Source of the DNA: Gnetum montanum
Taxonomy: Eukaryota > Streptophyta > Gnetopsida > Gnetales > Gnetaceae
Direction: 5' to 3'
DNA: 64,000 nt
Assembly: GCA_015680685.1 (NCBI GenBank)
Contig: MNCI01027315.1
Span: forward strand, 417,966 to 481,965
Shown one piece after another: positions 45,177 to 54,946 of the stretch. Within the stretch, counting starts at the first letter, position 1. Every line of letters starts with the position of its first letter. Both the position numbers and the translations under genes were made by a program. The notes under the pieces were generated by a model. It had not been told where the DNA came from, searched no databases, and was given only the letters and a program-made list of their open reading frames with translations.

Positions 45177-46994
45177 TTTTATATTTTTGGGTGACATCCT
45201 ACGTGGTCGTCTACGAAAGAAACCTGGATACTTTCTAACATGTCTACGCGAAGGAGGTGAAGATTGTTTTCTCAACCATTGTTTACATGGTTTGGATCTT
45301 GAAGAAGATCCTCTGCAAGATTTACATATTTTTTGTGTTTTCTGTTTTTCCTTGTTTTTGTATTTTTCTTCTGGACACAATTCTAAACACAAACTCTTTC
45401 CTAATCTATTATTTAGTTTCTTAACTAATTGCTGGGTTTCCTGTGTGTAACAAAGTTCCCTATTTGTCTATTCTAAAAATTGTCTTATCTGCCCAAAGCT
45501 CATTTTTGCTACACATAGATTTTGTTTCTTGAGTTCAGCCATATAGGTGTTACAAAATGGTTGTGGTAGACACCCTATCAGGTGTTCTTTAGCAGCTGTC
45601 TCATGTGTTAATTTCCCATAATAGTACCATGTTTCCATGGCATCCAGGAATCCAGATAACTGTTGGATTTTATGTAACCTAGCTTTGAAGAAGCGGTCAC
45701 GATATACTTCTTCTAGGTTAGCTTTATACCCTATGAATTCCTTGATGATGGCGTTAAGGAAAATAACTGTAGGTTGAGATATTAATCTTGTTTTTATCAC
45801 AGCTAGTATATGACTCCACCATCTACGTAAATTTCCTTGGAAATTATACGTTGCGTTCATTATGGCTTGTAACGTAGATTTCTTTGCAAAATCTATCTGT
45901 ATAGTGAGGTATGATTGGATGGCGTCTAAGACATCCTGTCTTTCTTTGAGGTTTTTTTTGTCCATGTTAAATTATGGTTGAATATCTCCAGCCTTCCTAG
46001 ATTAGGTTAACATGGCTTCTGTTGCTCCTTGTACTTGCTCATCAGTTCTTGCTAATAGGACGGCTTCTTCAGCCTAATTATCATCTATATCAGAGACTGC
46101 AGGTTCTACAGCTTCTGATCCAGAATGATATTCAGAATGTCCTTCATTCATCAGAACTAATTTTCCTTTTCCTTTTCTTATCCTAGATGCTCTCTGTTTT
46201 TGTTTAAATTCTTCTATATCTTTATGTGTTACAGCAGGAGGTGAAGAGGGAAATAGTAAGGAAAGATCTAAGGCTGATGAAGGGACTGGAGGAGCAGTTG
46301 GCTTGGGAGTTTGTACTTCTAATGACCCAGACATTCGTTCTAATTTTCTATATAGTAGACCTATATTTAAGTCTGTATTAGCATTCATCGTGTACATACT
46401 CTCAAGAACACTCATTTGAGTCTTGTTACTATAAACAAGATCATTTAATGTAGTATTTGTCCAGTTAAGCATACAGATCGTATCAGCAGGTATGTCTGCT
46501 GACTTCTTAGTATGTAAAGTGTATACATACTCTTTTGGATCTGTTTCCCCTTCTGGAGGATGCTGGACAAATTCATGTTTCTTTTGGGGTTTTTCTAAAG
46601 CTGTCAGACGTTCTTGGTGTTGTGAGAATGTACTCTCTGGTAAAGTCCTATTCATTTCTATCCTACAGGTTTTTAATAAAGCATCACATTCTGTACAGTG
46701 ATACTTGCTATCTACCTCTTTTAGTATTCTATTCTGGCAAGAGGGATCTTCTGATGTTTCCTTAAACATGGAGGATTTCATAGATGTTGTTGATTCAGGG
46801 AGAGATTCCTCATTAGAACTTACTGGATCTAGTTCTACAATTTTTGTTTTAGCCTTGTCCTTACAACAGATTTTTTCCATTTCTAATTGTAATGTTTCAG
46901 TTTTCCTCATTGACTGTGTCAACTGGGATTGTAAGGCTAAGATTGTATCTTGTAGAGATCCTAGATCTATTCTTGGTTCTACTTGTTTTGGTTG

Positions 46995-47849
46995 TTATGG
47001 TTCTCTAATTCGTAAAGGAGTCTGAAATAGCCTAGGTTTTGGTTTAGTATGAGCTGCATTCAGAGGATCTATTTCAGAGAATTTGGGTGGTAAAAGGTTG
47101 ACCTTATACCTACGTTTGGTGTTTTTGTTCCGGGCTTTGTCAAGTCTAAAATGTGTATCAATAGCATTTGATAAATCTGGGTACTGTGTATGGATCGGCA
47201 GGCCTTCTGTATCAATATCTAACCCATATTCTATGTTTGGAGAACCTACTTGGGTTTTTTGTTCATTGAACAGATAGAGAGTTTTTATAGGAGTATGACT
47301 AAAAACTTTAAATACTAATCTAGTAGCAATCGTTGCATATATAGATCTAGGTAACATATCAACAGGCATATAAACAATAACCATTAATGATTTATAAAGA
47401 TGAGGATCATGTAATGACAACGTAAAGTTGGGGATGGTGATGATCACATCATGTTCGGCTAGGGTTCCTTTGGCCTGTGTTACTATAGCTTCTTCAAATG
47501 TCTTAAACCTACGATCTATTACAGCTATCCAGTATGGAGCTTTTAATCTATAATTAAAATGTGGATGTAATACTACAGCTAACTCTGCGAGATGTATATA
47601 ATGGAAACCTCTTTTTATCCATGTAGCTACTTCAGGTTCAGTAAAGAAAGATAGAGCTACAGGTCGTAAACCAGTTCCTGAGATTTCTAAATCACATTCA
47701 GACATGTACATCTCTTTCCATGATTCTATAACATTTAAGGAAGAGCGATCATAAATTTCAGTTCGCTTTGGAATGGGTAAAGGGCTCGTACCGCTAGTAG
47801 ACGCAGAACAATATTCATTAACTCGACGAAAGTAAGAGTTACCCATCAT
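46995..47849 (-). pseudogene. Caulimovirid movement protein domain
   Basis: 284 open codons at the N-terminus of the polyprotein. The central hydrophobic beta-rich block with IPNFTLSLHDPHLYKSLMVI and a downstream MPVDMLPRSIYATIATRLVF matches the layout of 30K-superfamily movement proteins of Caulimoviridae, which let virus pass through plasmodesmata. The frame is closed by a TAA at 46995-46997, directly followed by more open frame, so the stop is likely a later mutation. A TAA also separates it from the upstream ATG at 47867. Confidence 0.75.
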
Positions 47850-48170
47850 TTATGAGGGATCCGCCATTACTGACTAATGTGTTGCTTAGAATTCTTGAAA
47901 TCGTGTATCTGGACTGCCTCGCGACGTGACTTACTCTCAAACGCTTGAACCACGGCAACAACGATGCGCGACTTACAAATCGGCGATCTGTCTGTTCACA
48001 CGTATCACTCCTCTTCAAGAATATCGGCCCATCAACACCGGAAGATGTCAGACAATAACCCTACAGAAACACCACAAATAAAAGTATAACACTCCCCCCC
48101 CTTGGGAAAAAGAAGTGTCGGGTCAGTAGCGAGAAATGAGGCACCACGGAATGCACGGGAACGGAACACG

Positions 48171-48183
48171 GGCTTTGATACCA
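48171..48183 (-). promoter_or_regulatory. tRNA-iMet primer-binding site of the caulimovirid
   Basis: TGGTATCAAAGCC on the minus strand, one change from the initiator tRNA-Met complement TGGTATCAGAGCC. This is the universal minus-strand primer of Caulimoviridae. Position 1 of the viral genome is conventionally set here. Confidence 0.85.
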
Positions 48184-48288
48184 CCACTCTCAAAGTCACT
48201 CAGCGAAAGTATGGCTAGAAATAACACTCATAGATAGAAATAACACTCATAGATACAGCACACTAAAACACATGCATACTTATATTAA

Positions 48289-48455
48289 CAGGAATGCTTT
48301 CAGATGAGCACAGTGCATCAATTTGAGTTTTCTCTATTACAGACTATAGCAGGAATGCTTGTAAAAGGAGCACGGCGCATCACTCTTACGATATCTCTGC
48401 TAAGACACTAGACAGCATATCAGGAATGCTTTACAATGAGCATGGCGCTTCACTT
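48289..48455 (-). repeat. Three imperfect repeats in the viral leader
   Basis: Plus-strand reading: CAGGAATGCTTT.N.ATGAGCA followed by C.G.GCATCA occurs at 48289, 48350 and 48421, spaced 61 and 71 bases. All lie between the TATA box and the primer site. Confidence 0.75.
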
Positions 48456-48621
48456 GCAGATCTCTCTGATATGGGACACTTTGCACACTTGCATACAGAT
48501 TCTTGCAGAAGGACTGAAGGACTGACTCTGAAGGACTGACTCTTGTAGATTGACTGTTACTACTTTCTTGGGCTCTCTTCTATCCGATGCTATTCGATGC
48601 CCTTATAATGAGATAGGGGTT

Positions 48622-48631
48622 CTTTATATAG
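48622..48631 (-). promoter_or_regulatory. Caulimovirid TATA box
   Basis: CTATATAAAG on the viral strand, about 440 bases upstream of the primer site and about 120 bases after the end of ORF3. This is the normal place for the pregenomic RNA promoter. Confidence 0.7.
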
Positions 48632-48747
48632 GAGAAGAACCACCTTAGGGTTAATGGAGGATGACTCAGCATATCGCACTAACGGATATGCATTGATTAC
48701 AGAGTCCACTATCATGGATTTACTTTTACTGTACAGACCTACTTTTA

Positions 48748-49689
48748 CTATGCACTGTCATCATCACTGTTCGAGTCATCATTATCCCTTGGTGTAGTAG
48801 GTGCCTCAGATTCGTTTTCTGGCTCGTCTTCTAAGGTAGAATGATAAGAGACAACTGGCCCTGGATTATGCCATCTGACCCGCCACGTACCACCTTCTCG
48901 ATGAAGTAGCTGAAAAGAAGGATCATAATTATATGGCTCCAGCGTGGAAGGATAGATATGATTTTCTTGACAATGGGCGAGGATGTCATGTGATGTAGCT
49001 GTTAGTATGTCTTGATACCAGGCAAGCCCCCATGGATTCTACCAATCTGCTCACCGACATAGACTTGAGGTAATGAAATACGATGGATTATGATCTTGGA
49101 AGGTGAAATGAGCCATTGTTTCTAAACAGGTAAAATATTTAAAGTCACCATGTGGCATGGCTCTTAATCTTCTGATCTGGGTAGGATCATAGTTGGTTGG
49201 ATAATGTTTTACTTGATGGCCGTATAATGCCCACCATTCCCAGAAAGGATGATCATCAAGAGGACAATCAAGTGGATAAGTAAAATCAATATGGTAGACA
49301 TGACAATCAGAGGGTTTATACCTAGGCCAATGGTTTATTGGTGCAGGCTCTTCATCAGGTTCGACAAGATGCACGACATCATTGACAAATAAATTAGCAT
49401 GGATACTAGTTTTGACGTGGATAGGTGGATATAAATCATCTAGGATGGCATTAGGATGACCAAAATACGTATATGAGATATGTGGGTTATAATTCCGAAG
49501 ATAGGAATTATAAGCATATACATGCCATTCATTAATATGACTAGTATGAACACCTGTTATTTGTGATTGGGTTAGGTACAGACGAGAAAATAAACATGGG
49601 AGGACTCTTTGGCTCGAACGAAGTTCCCATCCTTCATTCAAGTATGTGGCTGCAAAATAAAACACACTATTAGTATTGAAATTCTTGGG
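48748..49689 (-). pseudogene. Caulimovirid ORF3, unrecognised product
   Basis: A frame of about 314 codons that overlaps the end of the RNase H frame (which stops at 49670) in another register. It has no ATG near its start; GTG at 49665 and a TATTTTGCAG splice-acceptor-like string at 49653-49662 are the only start clues. The first 204 codons are open (49051-49665). Two stops follow close together, then the frame stays open with WRVRWHNPGPVVSYH to a very acidic Asp/Ser tail (DNDDSNSDDDS) at 48748. Composition is rich in His, Tyr, Pro and Trp. I recognise no domain. By position it could be a transactivator-like or accessory protein, but no motif supports that. Confidence 0.6.
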
Positions 49690-51682
49690 TTAAATAATCC
49701 GCGAGATTATTATCTTTACCATTAATATACTGTGTTTTATAAGTAAAATTTGCAAGAAACAAAGACCATCTAATTAGCCTAGTATGAGCAACTTTATTTA
49801 AATGTTTGGTCTGCAAATATTTATCAAAATATTTCAAATCTGATCGAATAATAAATTCTTTTTCATGGAGAAAAATACGAAATTTCTCTATGCCACAGAT
49901 AATAGTAAGGAGCTCTTTATGGGTTGAATGATAATTGAGTTCTGCAGTATTAAACTTACCACTGGCATACCTGCAGACACATGTAACTCCATGAAGGTAT
50001 TCTTTTAAAACAGCACCCCAAAATTCTTTCGAAGCATCTGTTTCTAGGATCAAAATGCCATCAGTAGGAAGACGGAGATATGGTAATTTGGTGCATTGAT
50101 CCTTTAGACATTGTACTGCTTCTGTTTGTGCTTGCATCCAAGGTTGTGGAGTTTTTGTTAACTGCTGGTTTAGAAGTTTTCAATCTTTGGCAAGATCTTT
50201 ATAAAAACCAGACAAGTAATTTAAACAACCTAAGAATCTTTGTAATTGGGTTTTATCCGTGATTTTATCTGGAAATTTCTTAATATCCGTAAGGATGTGT
50301 TCTTGCAGACTAATCTGCCCATTCTTAATTACTACCCCTAAGAAGTTTACTTCATCAACAACAATCTGGATTTTCTTTTCTGATGGAGAAAGTACTAATC
50401 CATTGGTATAAACTAACTCATAGATTTTTTTTAGATGCTGTTGGTGGTCTTCTACAATTTTAGACATAACTAAGATATCATCTATATATATTAATATAAA
50501 CGGAAAATTTTTGAAGATCGAATCCATGCATGCTTGAAAAATGGATGGAGCTATTTTGATACCAAACGGTAAAACAATCCATTCGTATAATCCTTGTAGT
50601 ATTGTAAAAGTAGTTTTCCATCGATCTTCTGGAACTATTTGGATTTGCCAAAATCCACTTTTAAGATCAAACTTTGAATAAATATGAGTCCCTTGTAAAC
50701 GTTGGAACAAATCGTCTTTGCTAGGGATCGGATGTTGTACTGATTTAATAATAGCGTTTAGGGGTTTATAGTTGACCACTAAACGTTTCTTTCCCCTAGT
50801 TAATTCAGCTCGTTTGTTCACATAAAATGCTGCGCAAGAAAACATACTAGTACTTGGTTGGATCATACCCTTTTCTAGGAGTTGAGATATTTCTTGAGTG
50901 CATTCTTCTTTGAGTTGTGGAGACATTCCAATATGGTGAGCTTTAGCTTCTGGATGCACACCATCTAATAAGTCTATATGACACCAATGTTGCTTTCGTT
51001 GCCTAAAGGCTGTAGGGTCTTCACTAGCAACCGTGAGAAGTTTGGTGCGTAGTTGGTCAAAGTTTGATTTATGTGTTTGAACTTGGTTGACAATCCACTG
51101 TGTTTTGGGGATCTTATACTTAGATCTAGTAAACCTATTTACTGGATGGAAAGTCCTATTAAATCTATAATTACCTAAACACACATACGTTGGGTAAATC
51201 ATATATGGTTCTAATAAGGCTAAATTATCTACGCCTATGACCATATCGTATGAGAGCCAATTAATTGCATTGATTTGCAATGGTAGAGTAGAATGGTCTG
51301 CAAGCAGAAGGGGTAATGTATACTTACGGTTTACCGTTGTTGCAGCTTTGTTGAAGTTCACAATTAGCTTCTCGCGGTCTTCCCATAAGTATGAAGGAAT
51401 AATGGCTTCATTAGCCAATGTAATTTCTGCTCCTGAATCTATTAAGGCATCAACAGGATATGGTTTAAAACCTTTTAATTTAATCCAAAACGTACATAAA
51501 GGAGTACATACCTTTTGTCGTTCATTCTGATTCACTTGAATCATATGTACTCTTGAGATTTCTTCCTCGTATTCCTTCTGGATTTCTGCCTCTTCTTCTT
51601 CTTGCAATTTTTCTAACTCCTTTTTAGCTTTCTCAATAAAGAGTTTTAACTTATTTATTCTAATTTTCCTATTGCAAGTCAC
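49670..51682 (-). pseudogene. Caulimovirid protease - reverse transcriptase - RNase H
   Basis: Viral-sense order: coiled-coil Lys/Glu stretch (residues 10-45 from 51682), retropepsin with active site DALIDSGAEIT (about residue 82; 51439), RT core with VVNYKPLNAII, IYSKFDLKSGFWQI and the catalytic YIDD at residues 399-402 (about 50480), and RNase H (49670-50137) with LETDASKEFWG and YHSTHKELLTI. A single stop (50178-50180 region) separates RT from RNase H. Upstream, the frame is continuous with the coat frame of 51690-52963 across one TAG, so polyprotein and pol form one ORF. Some RT residues differ from the inverted copy in Thr-to-Ile style. Confidence 0.9.
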
Positions 51683-51689
51683 CTATTGG

Positions 51690-52963
51690 AAAACTACCTG
51701 TTGTTGATGACTTTGTTGCTTTTCTTCTTGTTGCAACCATTCTTCCATTTCTTCTTGTTGTTCAGTATCAGTTTCTACTGGTTGGCTATCATAAGAGATA
51801 TTTAATTCTTTTTCCATTTTATTCAGAGCTTTTAACTCTACTTTCTTCTCATTTACCTGTTTATCTAACTGAATATAAATAGTTAAATCATCTATAGGTG
51901 TACGCTTAAGTTTAGCTTTTAACCTATCTAGCTATATCCTAGTGACTATTATCTGATCTTGTATCCGCTTGGTTTCGTTGGATGTTTGTGTAGGTTTGGA
52001 GGTGGATGCACGGTTCATATTACAATAATATACATCTCCGTCAGAAGAATCAGAAGGATACGAAGGCTCACCGTATTCAGAAGTATGTTGCCGATCGTAT
52101 TCTTTCCAGTACTCATCCTCACTTTCACTTTGTACTGAAGGAGATGATGGACATATGTCACTCTGTGGGTTGTAAGCAATATCTGTTTCCTCGGGATCAG
52201 ATATCTATTCAAAGTGTGTTTCCTTAATATTATGTTTTTGTATAAAATGAACCTTTTTCTTGTCCTTATCTTTGTTAGGACAATCTGTTGCTAAATGTGG
52301 ACCTCCACAAATAAAACATTTTATATTTTTGGGTGACATCCTCGTGGTCGTCTACGAAAGAAACCTGGATACTTTCTAACATGTCTACGCGGAGGAGGTG
52401 AAGATTGTTTTCTCAACCATTGTTTACGTGGTTTGGATCTTGAAGAAGATCCTCTGCAAGATTTACATATTTTTTGTGTTTTCTGTTTTTCCTTGTTTTT
52501 GTATTTTTCTTCTGGACACAATTCTAAACACAAACTCTTTCCTAATCTATTATTTAGTTTCTTAACTAATTGCTGGGTTTCCTGTGTGTAACAAAGTTCC
52601 CTATTTGTCTATTCTAAAAATTGTCTTATCTGCCCAAAGCTCATTTTTGCTACACATAGATTTTGTTTCTTGAGTTCAGCCATATAGGTGTTACAAAATG
52701 GTTGTGGTAGACACCCTATCAGGTGTTCTTTAGCAGCTGTCTCATGTGTTAATTTCCCATAATAGTACCATGTTTCCATGGCATCCAGGAATCCAGATAA
52801 CTATTGGATTTTATGTAACCTAGCTTTGAAGAAGCGGTCACGATATACTTCTTCTAGGTTAGCTTTATACCCTATGAATTCCTTGATGATGGTGTTAAGG
52901 AAAATAACTGTAGGTTGAGATATTAATCTTGTTTTTATCACAGCTGGTATATGACTCTACCAT
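51690..52963 (-). pseudogene. Caulimovirid coat/zinc-finger segment, copy 2
   Basis: Repeats 44622-45822 with few substitutions. One base is missing near 52342, just upstream (viral sense) of the zinc finger, which shifts the frame relative to copy 1. A glutamine codon retained near 51872 is a stop in copy 1, so the two copies mutated separately after integration. At 52960-52963 it joins the inverted RT piece. Confidence 0.85.
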
Positions 52964-53935
52964 TGCAAATCAATCCAATTAATTGGCTCTCATACGATAT
53001 GGTCATAGGCGTAGATAATTTAGCCTTATTAGAACCATATATGATTTACCCAATGTATGTGTGTTTAGGTAATTATAGATTTAATAGGACTTTCCATCCA
53101 GTAAATAGGTTTACTAGATCTAAGTATAAGATCCCCAAAACACAGTGGATTGTCAACCAAGTTCAAACACATAAATCAAACTTTGACCAACTACGCACCA
53201 AACTTCTCACGGTTGCCAGTGAAGACCCTACAGCCTTTAGGCAACGAAAGCAACATTGGTGTCGTATAGACTTATTAGATGGTGTGCATCCAGAAGCTAA
53301 AGCTCACCATATTGGAATGTCTCCACAACTCAAAGAAGAATGCGCTCAAGAAATATCTCAACTCCTAGAAAAGGGTATGATCCAACCATGTACTAGTATG
53401 TTTTCTTGCGCGGCATTTTATGTGAACAAACGAGCTGAATTAACTAGGGGAAAGAAACGTTTAGTGGTCAACTATAAACTCCTAAACGCTATTATTAAAT
53501 CAGTACAGCATCTGATCCCTAGCAAAGATGATTTGTTCCAACGTTTACAAGGGACTCATATTTATTCAAAGTTTGATCTTAAAAGTGGATTTTGGCAAAT
53601 CCAAATAGTTCCAGAAGATTGATGGAAAACTGCTTTTACAGTACCACAAGGATTATACGAATGGACTGTTTTACCATTTGGTATCAAAACAGCTCCATCC
53701 ATTTTTCAAGCATGCATGGATTCGATCTTCAAAAATTTTCCGTTTATATTAATATATATAGATGATATCTTAGTTATGTCTAAAACTGTAGAAGACCACC
53801 AACAGCATCTAGAAAAACTCTATGAGTTAGTTTATACCAATGGATTAGTACTTTCTCCATCAGAAAAGAAAATCCAGATTGCTGTTGATGAAGTAAACTT
53901 CTTAGGGGTAGTAATTAAGAATGGGCAGATTAGTC
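52960..53935 (+). pseudogene. Inverted caulimovirid RT fragment
   Basis: 976 bp on the plus strand equal in length to the reverse complement of 50308-51283, with no indel. It covers the end of the protease region and most of the RT core including YIDDILVMS. A TGA at about 53621 stands where the other copy has CGG/CGA arginine. Several residues in the LYEW-LPFG area differ from the minus-strand copy. The junction with copy 2 shares only the 4 bases CCAT. Confidence 0.85.
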
Positions 53936-54487
53936 ATTAACTAGTGCTTTTGACAATTTGTTGAATGCAAATATAGACTCTTTTACTAACTAATGACATT
54001 TTTTATAAAGCTCTCTTGGTTTTATCTTATTATGTTTAATACTTTTGTATTTGAGGGTGAAGTTAAAATATTATTGAATTTTCATGGCAATCATATTTTC
54101 TTTCTACATGGTTTATATTTTCCTTATAATATATTTTGAAAGAGATAATATCTGTAATGTCTCTAGTTATTCTTTCTTATATTTCTAATGAACTTTAAGG
54201 GCAAAATAATTTATAATATGATTCTAGGAAAAGAAATTGCTCACTATCATTAATATTTTTCTTAAGCCAATTGGTACTTAGTTGAAATGATTATCTATAA
54301 GGAATTTTTATTAGAGCTTACTACTCCACAACCATTGGTAGTGGAAAAAAAGTCTTGATTCTTTTTGTTGTATTGTGAAAAAGCTAAAATAATATTCTTT
54401 ATTTGTTAATCATTTTCTTTTAACTCATAGAATGATAATTAGATAGTTAAGTACATTAAAATTTTGAATGGTAAGCTTGAGGGATGG
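53936..54487 (+). mobile_element. Right interior and polypurine tract of copia-type element F
   Basis: No domain recognised. It ends with GCTTGAGGGATGG (54475-54487), the copia-type polypurine tract (usually CTTGAGGGGGAG), directly before the LTR. Confidence 0.55.
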
Positions 54488-54946
54488 TGTTAAGAATTTG
54501 ATATGTTCTATCAAGTTTAATATTTAAAATAAGGTCTATATTGGGTGATGTCCTAAACTCATGTTTACATTGTCATGATGATGTTTGTTATTTCACATTT
54601 AATAATTAGTTATTTCTCTAAATACTTGTTAATATGTTATTGACTAATTGTCATATCTATTTCTATAATCAACATGATGGTTTTTTCATAACTATATATA
54701 CATCTAGTTTTCATGTTCAAGACGTACATTAAATACATTAGAGATTGACTAGTTACCTAGCTAAACATCTTAGAATATATTTTCTGTCTTCCGATTTACA
54801 CACAATGTATTATAAACAATACCATGATGCCTAAAACTTTATAATGTTATTAAATATTAATATTTCTTATTAATTTATATTAACATAATTTTTTATTTAT
54901 TTCTTTGGACCTTGTGATCTTCTTGATCACAAAATTTAATAAAGCA
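54488..54946 (+). mobile_element. 3' LTR of copia-type element F
   Basis: TGTTAAGAATTTG to about AATAAAGCA, about 459 bp; matches 38046-38271 plus 42152-42361. Substantial divergence from the 5' LTR indicates an old insertion. Confidence 0.65.

Larger units (their letters stand above)
44622..47867 (-). pseudogene. Caulimovirid polyprotein, movement and coat part (copy 1)
   Basis: One frame from ATG at 47867 (or 47849) leftwards to the break at 44622, interrupted only by in-frame stops (47852, 46995, 46074, 46017, 45972, 45468 and 44724 regions). Domains in order: 30K-type movement protein (46995-47849; block IPNFTLSLHDPHLYKSLMVI), a Ser/Thr-rich spacer with a CTECDALLKTC cysteine pair (46074-46922), the coat core (45468-45965; WWSHILAVIKT, AKEHLIGCLPQ), a basic stretch and a zinc finger, and an acidic tail with YW.EY. 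Most stops fit C-to-T change of a CAA or CAG codon. It remains in frame across 3.2 kb without an indel. Confidence 0.85.
47868..48747 (-). promoter_or_regulatory. Caulimovirid intergenic region: promoter, leader and primer site
   Basis: About 0.9 kb between ORF3 and the polyprotein start in viral sense. It contains a TATA box (CTATATAAAG, 48622-48631), an upstream TGAGTCA element near 48668, three imperfect leader repeats (48289-48325, 48350-48385, 48421-48455), a short tandem repeat near 48215-48250 and the tRNA-Met primer site. This is where the pregenomic RNA would start. Confidence 0.8.
44622..53935 (-). mobile_element. Endogenous caulimovirid (Petuvirus-like), more than one genome long
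   Basis: An integrated plant pararetrovirus. From 52963 down to 44622 it reads as a linear, circularly permuted minus-strand copy. 51764-52963 repeats 44622-45822 at an offset of 7,142 bases, so one circular genome is 7.14 kb. Order in viral sense: coat/zinc finger, protease, RT, RNase H, ORF3, intergenic region, movement protein, coat again. A 976-bp plus-strand inverted piece (52960-53935) follows. Genome length, tRNA-Met primer site and a single MP-to-RNase H frame resemble petuviruses. All frames carry stop codons. It lies inside the copia-type element F. Members of the family are known to persist as such integrations in many plant genomes. Confidence 0.9.

Noticed and set aside
45118-45450. 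Plus-strand frames over the caulimovirid, e.g. 45118-45450, 46705-47025, 51237-51530
   Set aside because: Antisense shadows of the viral polyprotein; no domains.
46995-46997. Stop codon between movement and coat regions as a programmed read-through site
   Set aside because: No read-through context, and several similar stops elsewhere fit C-to-T decay equally well.
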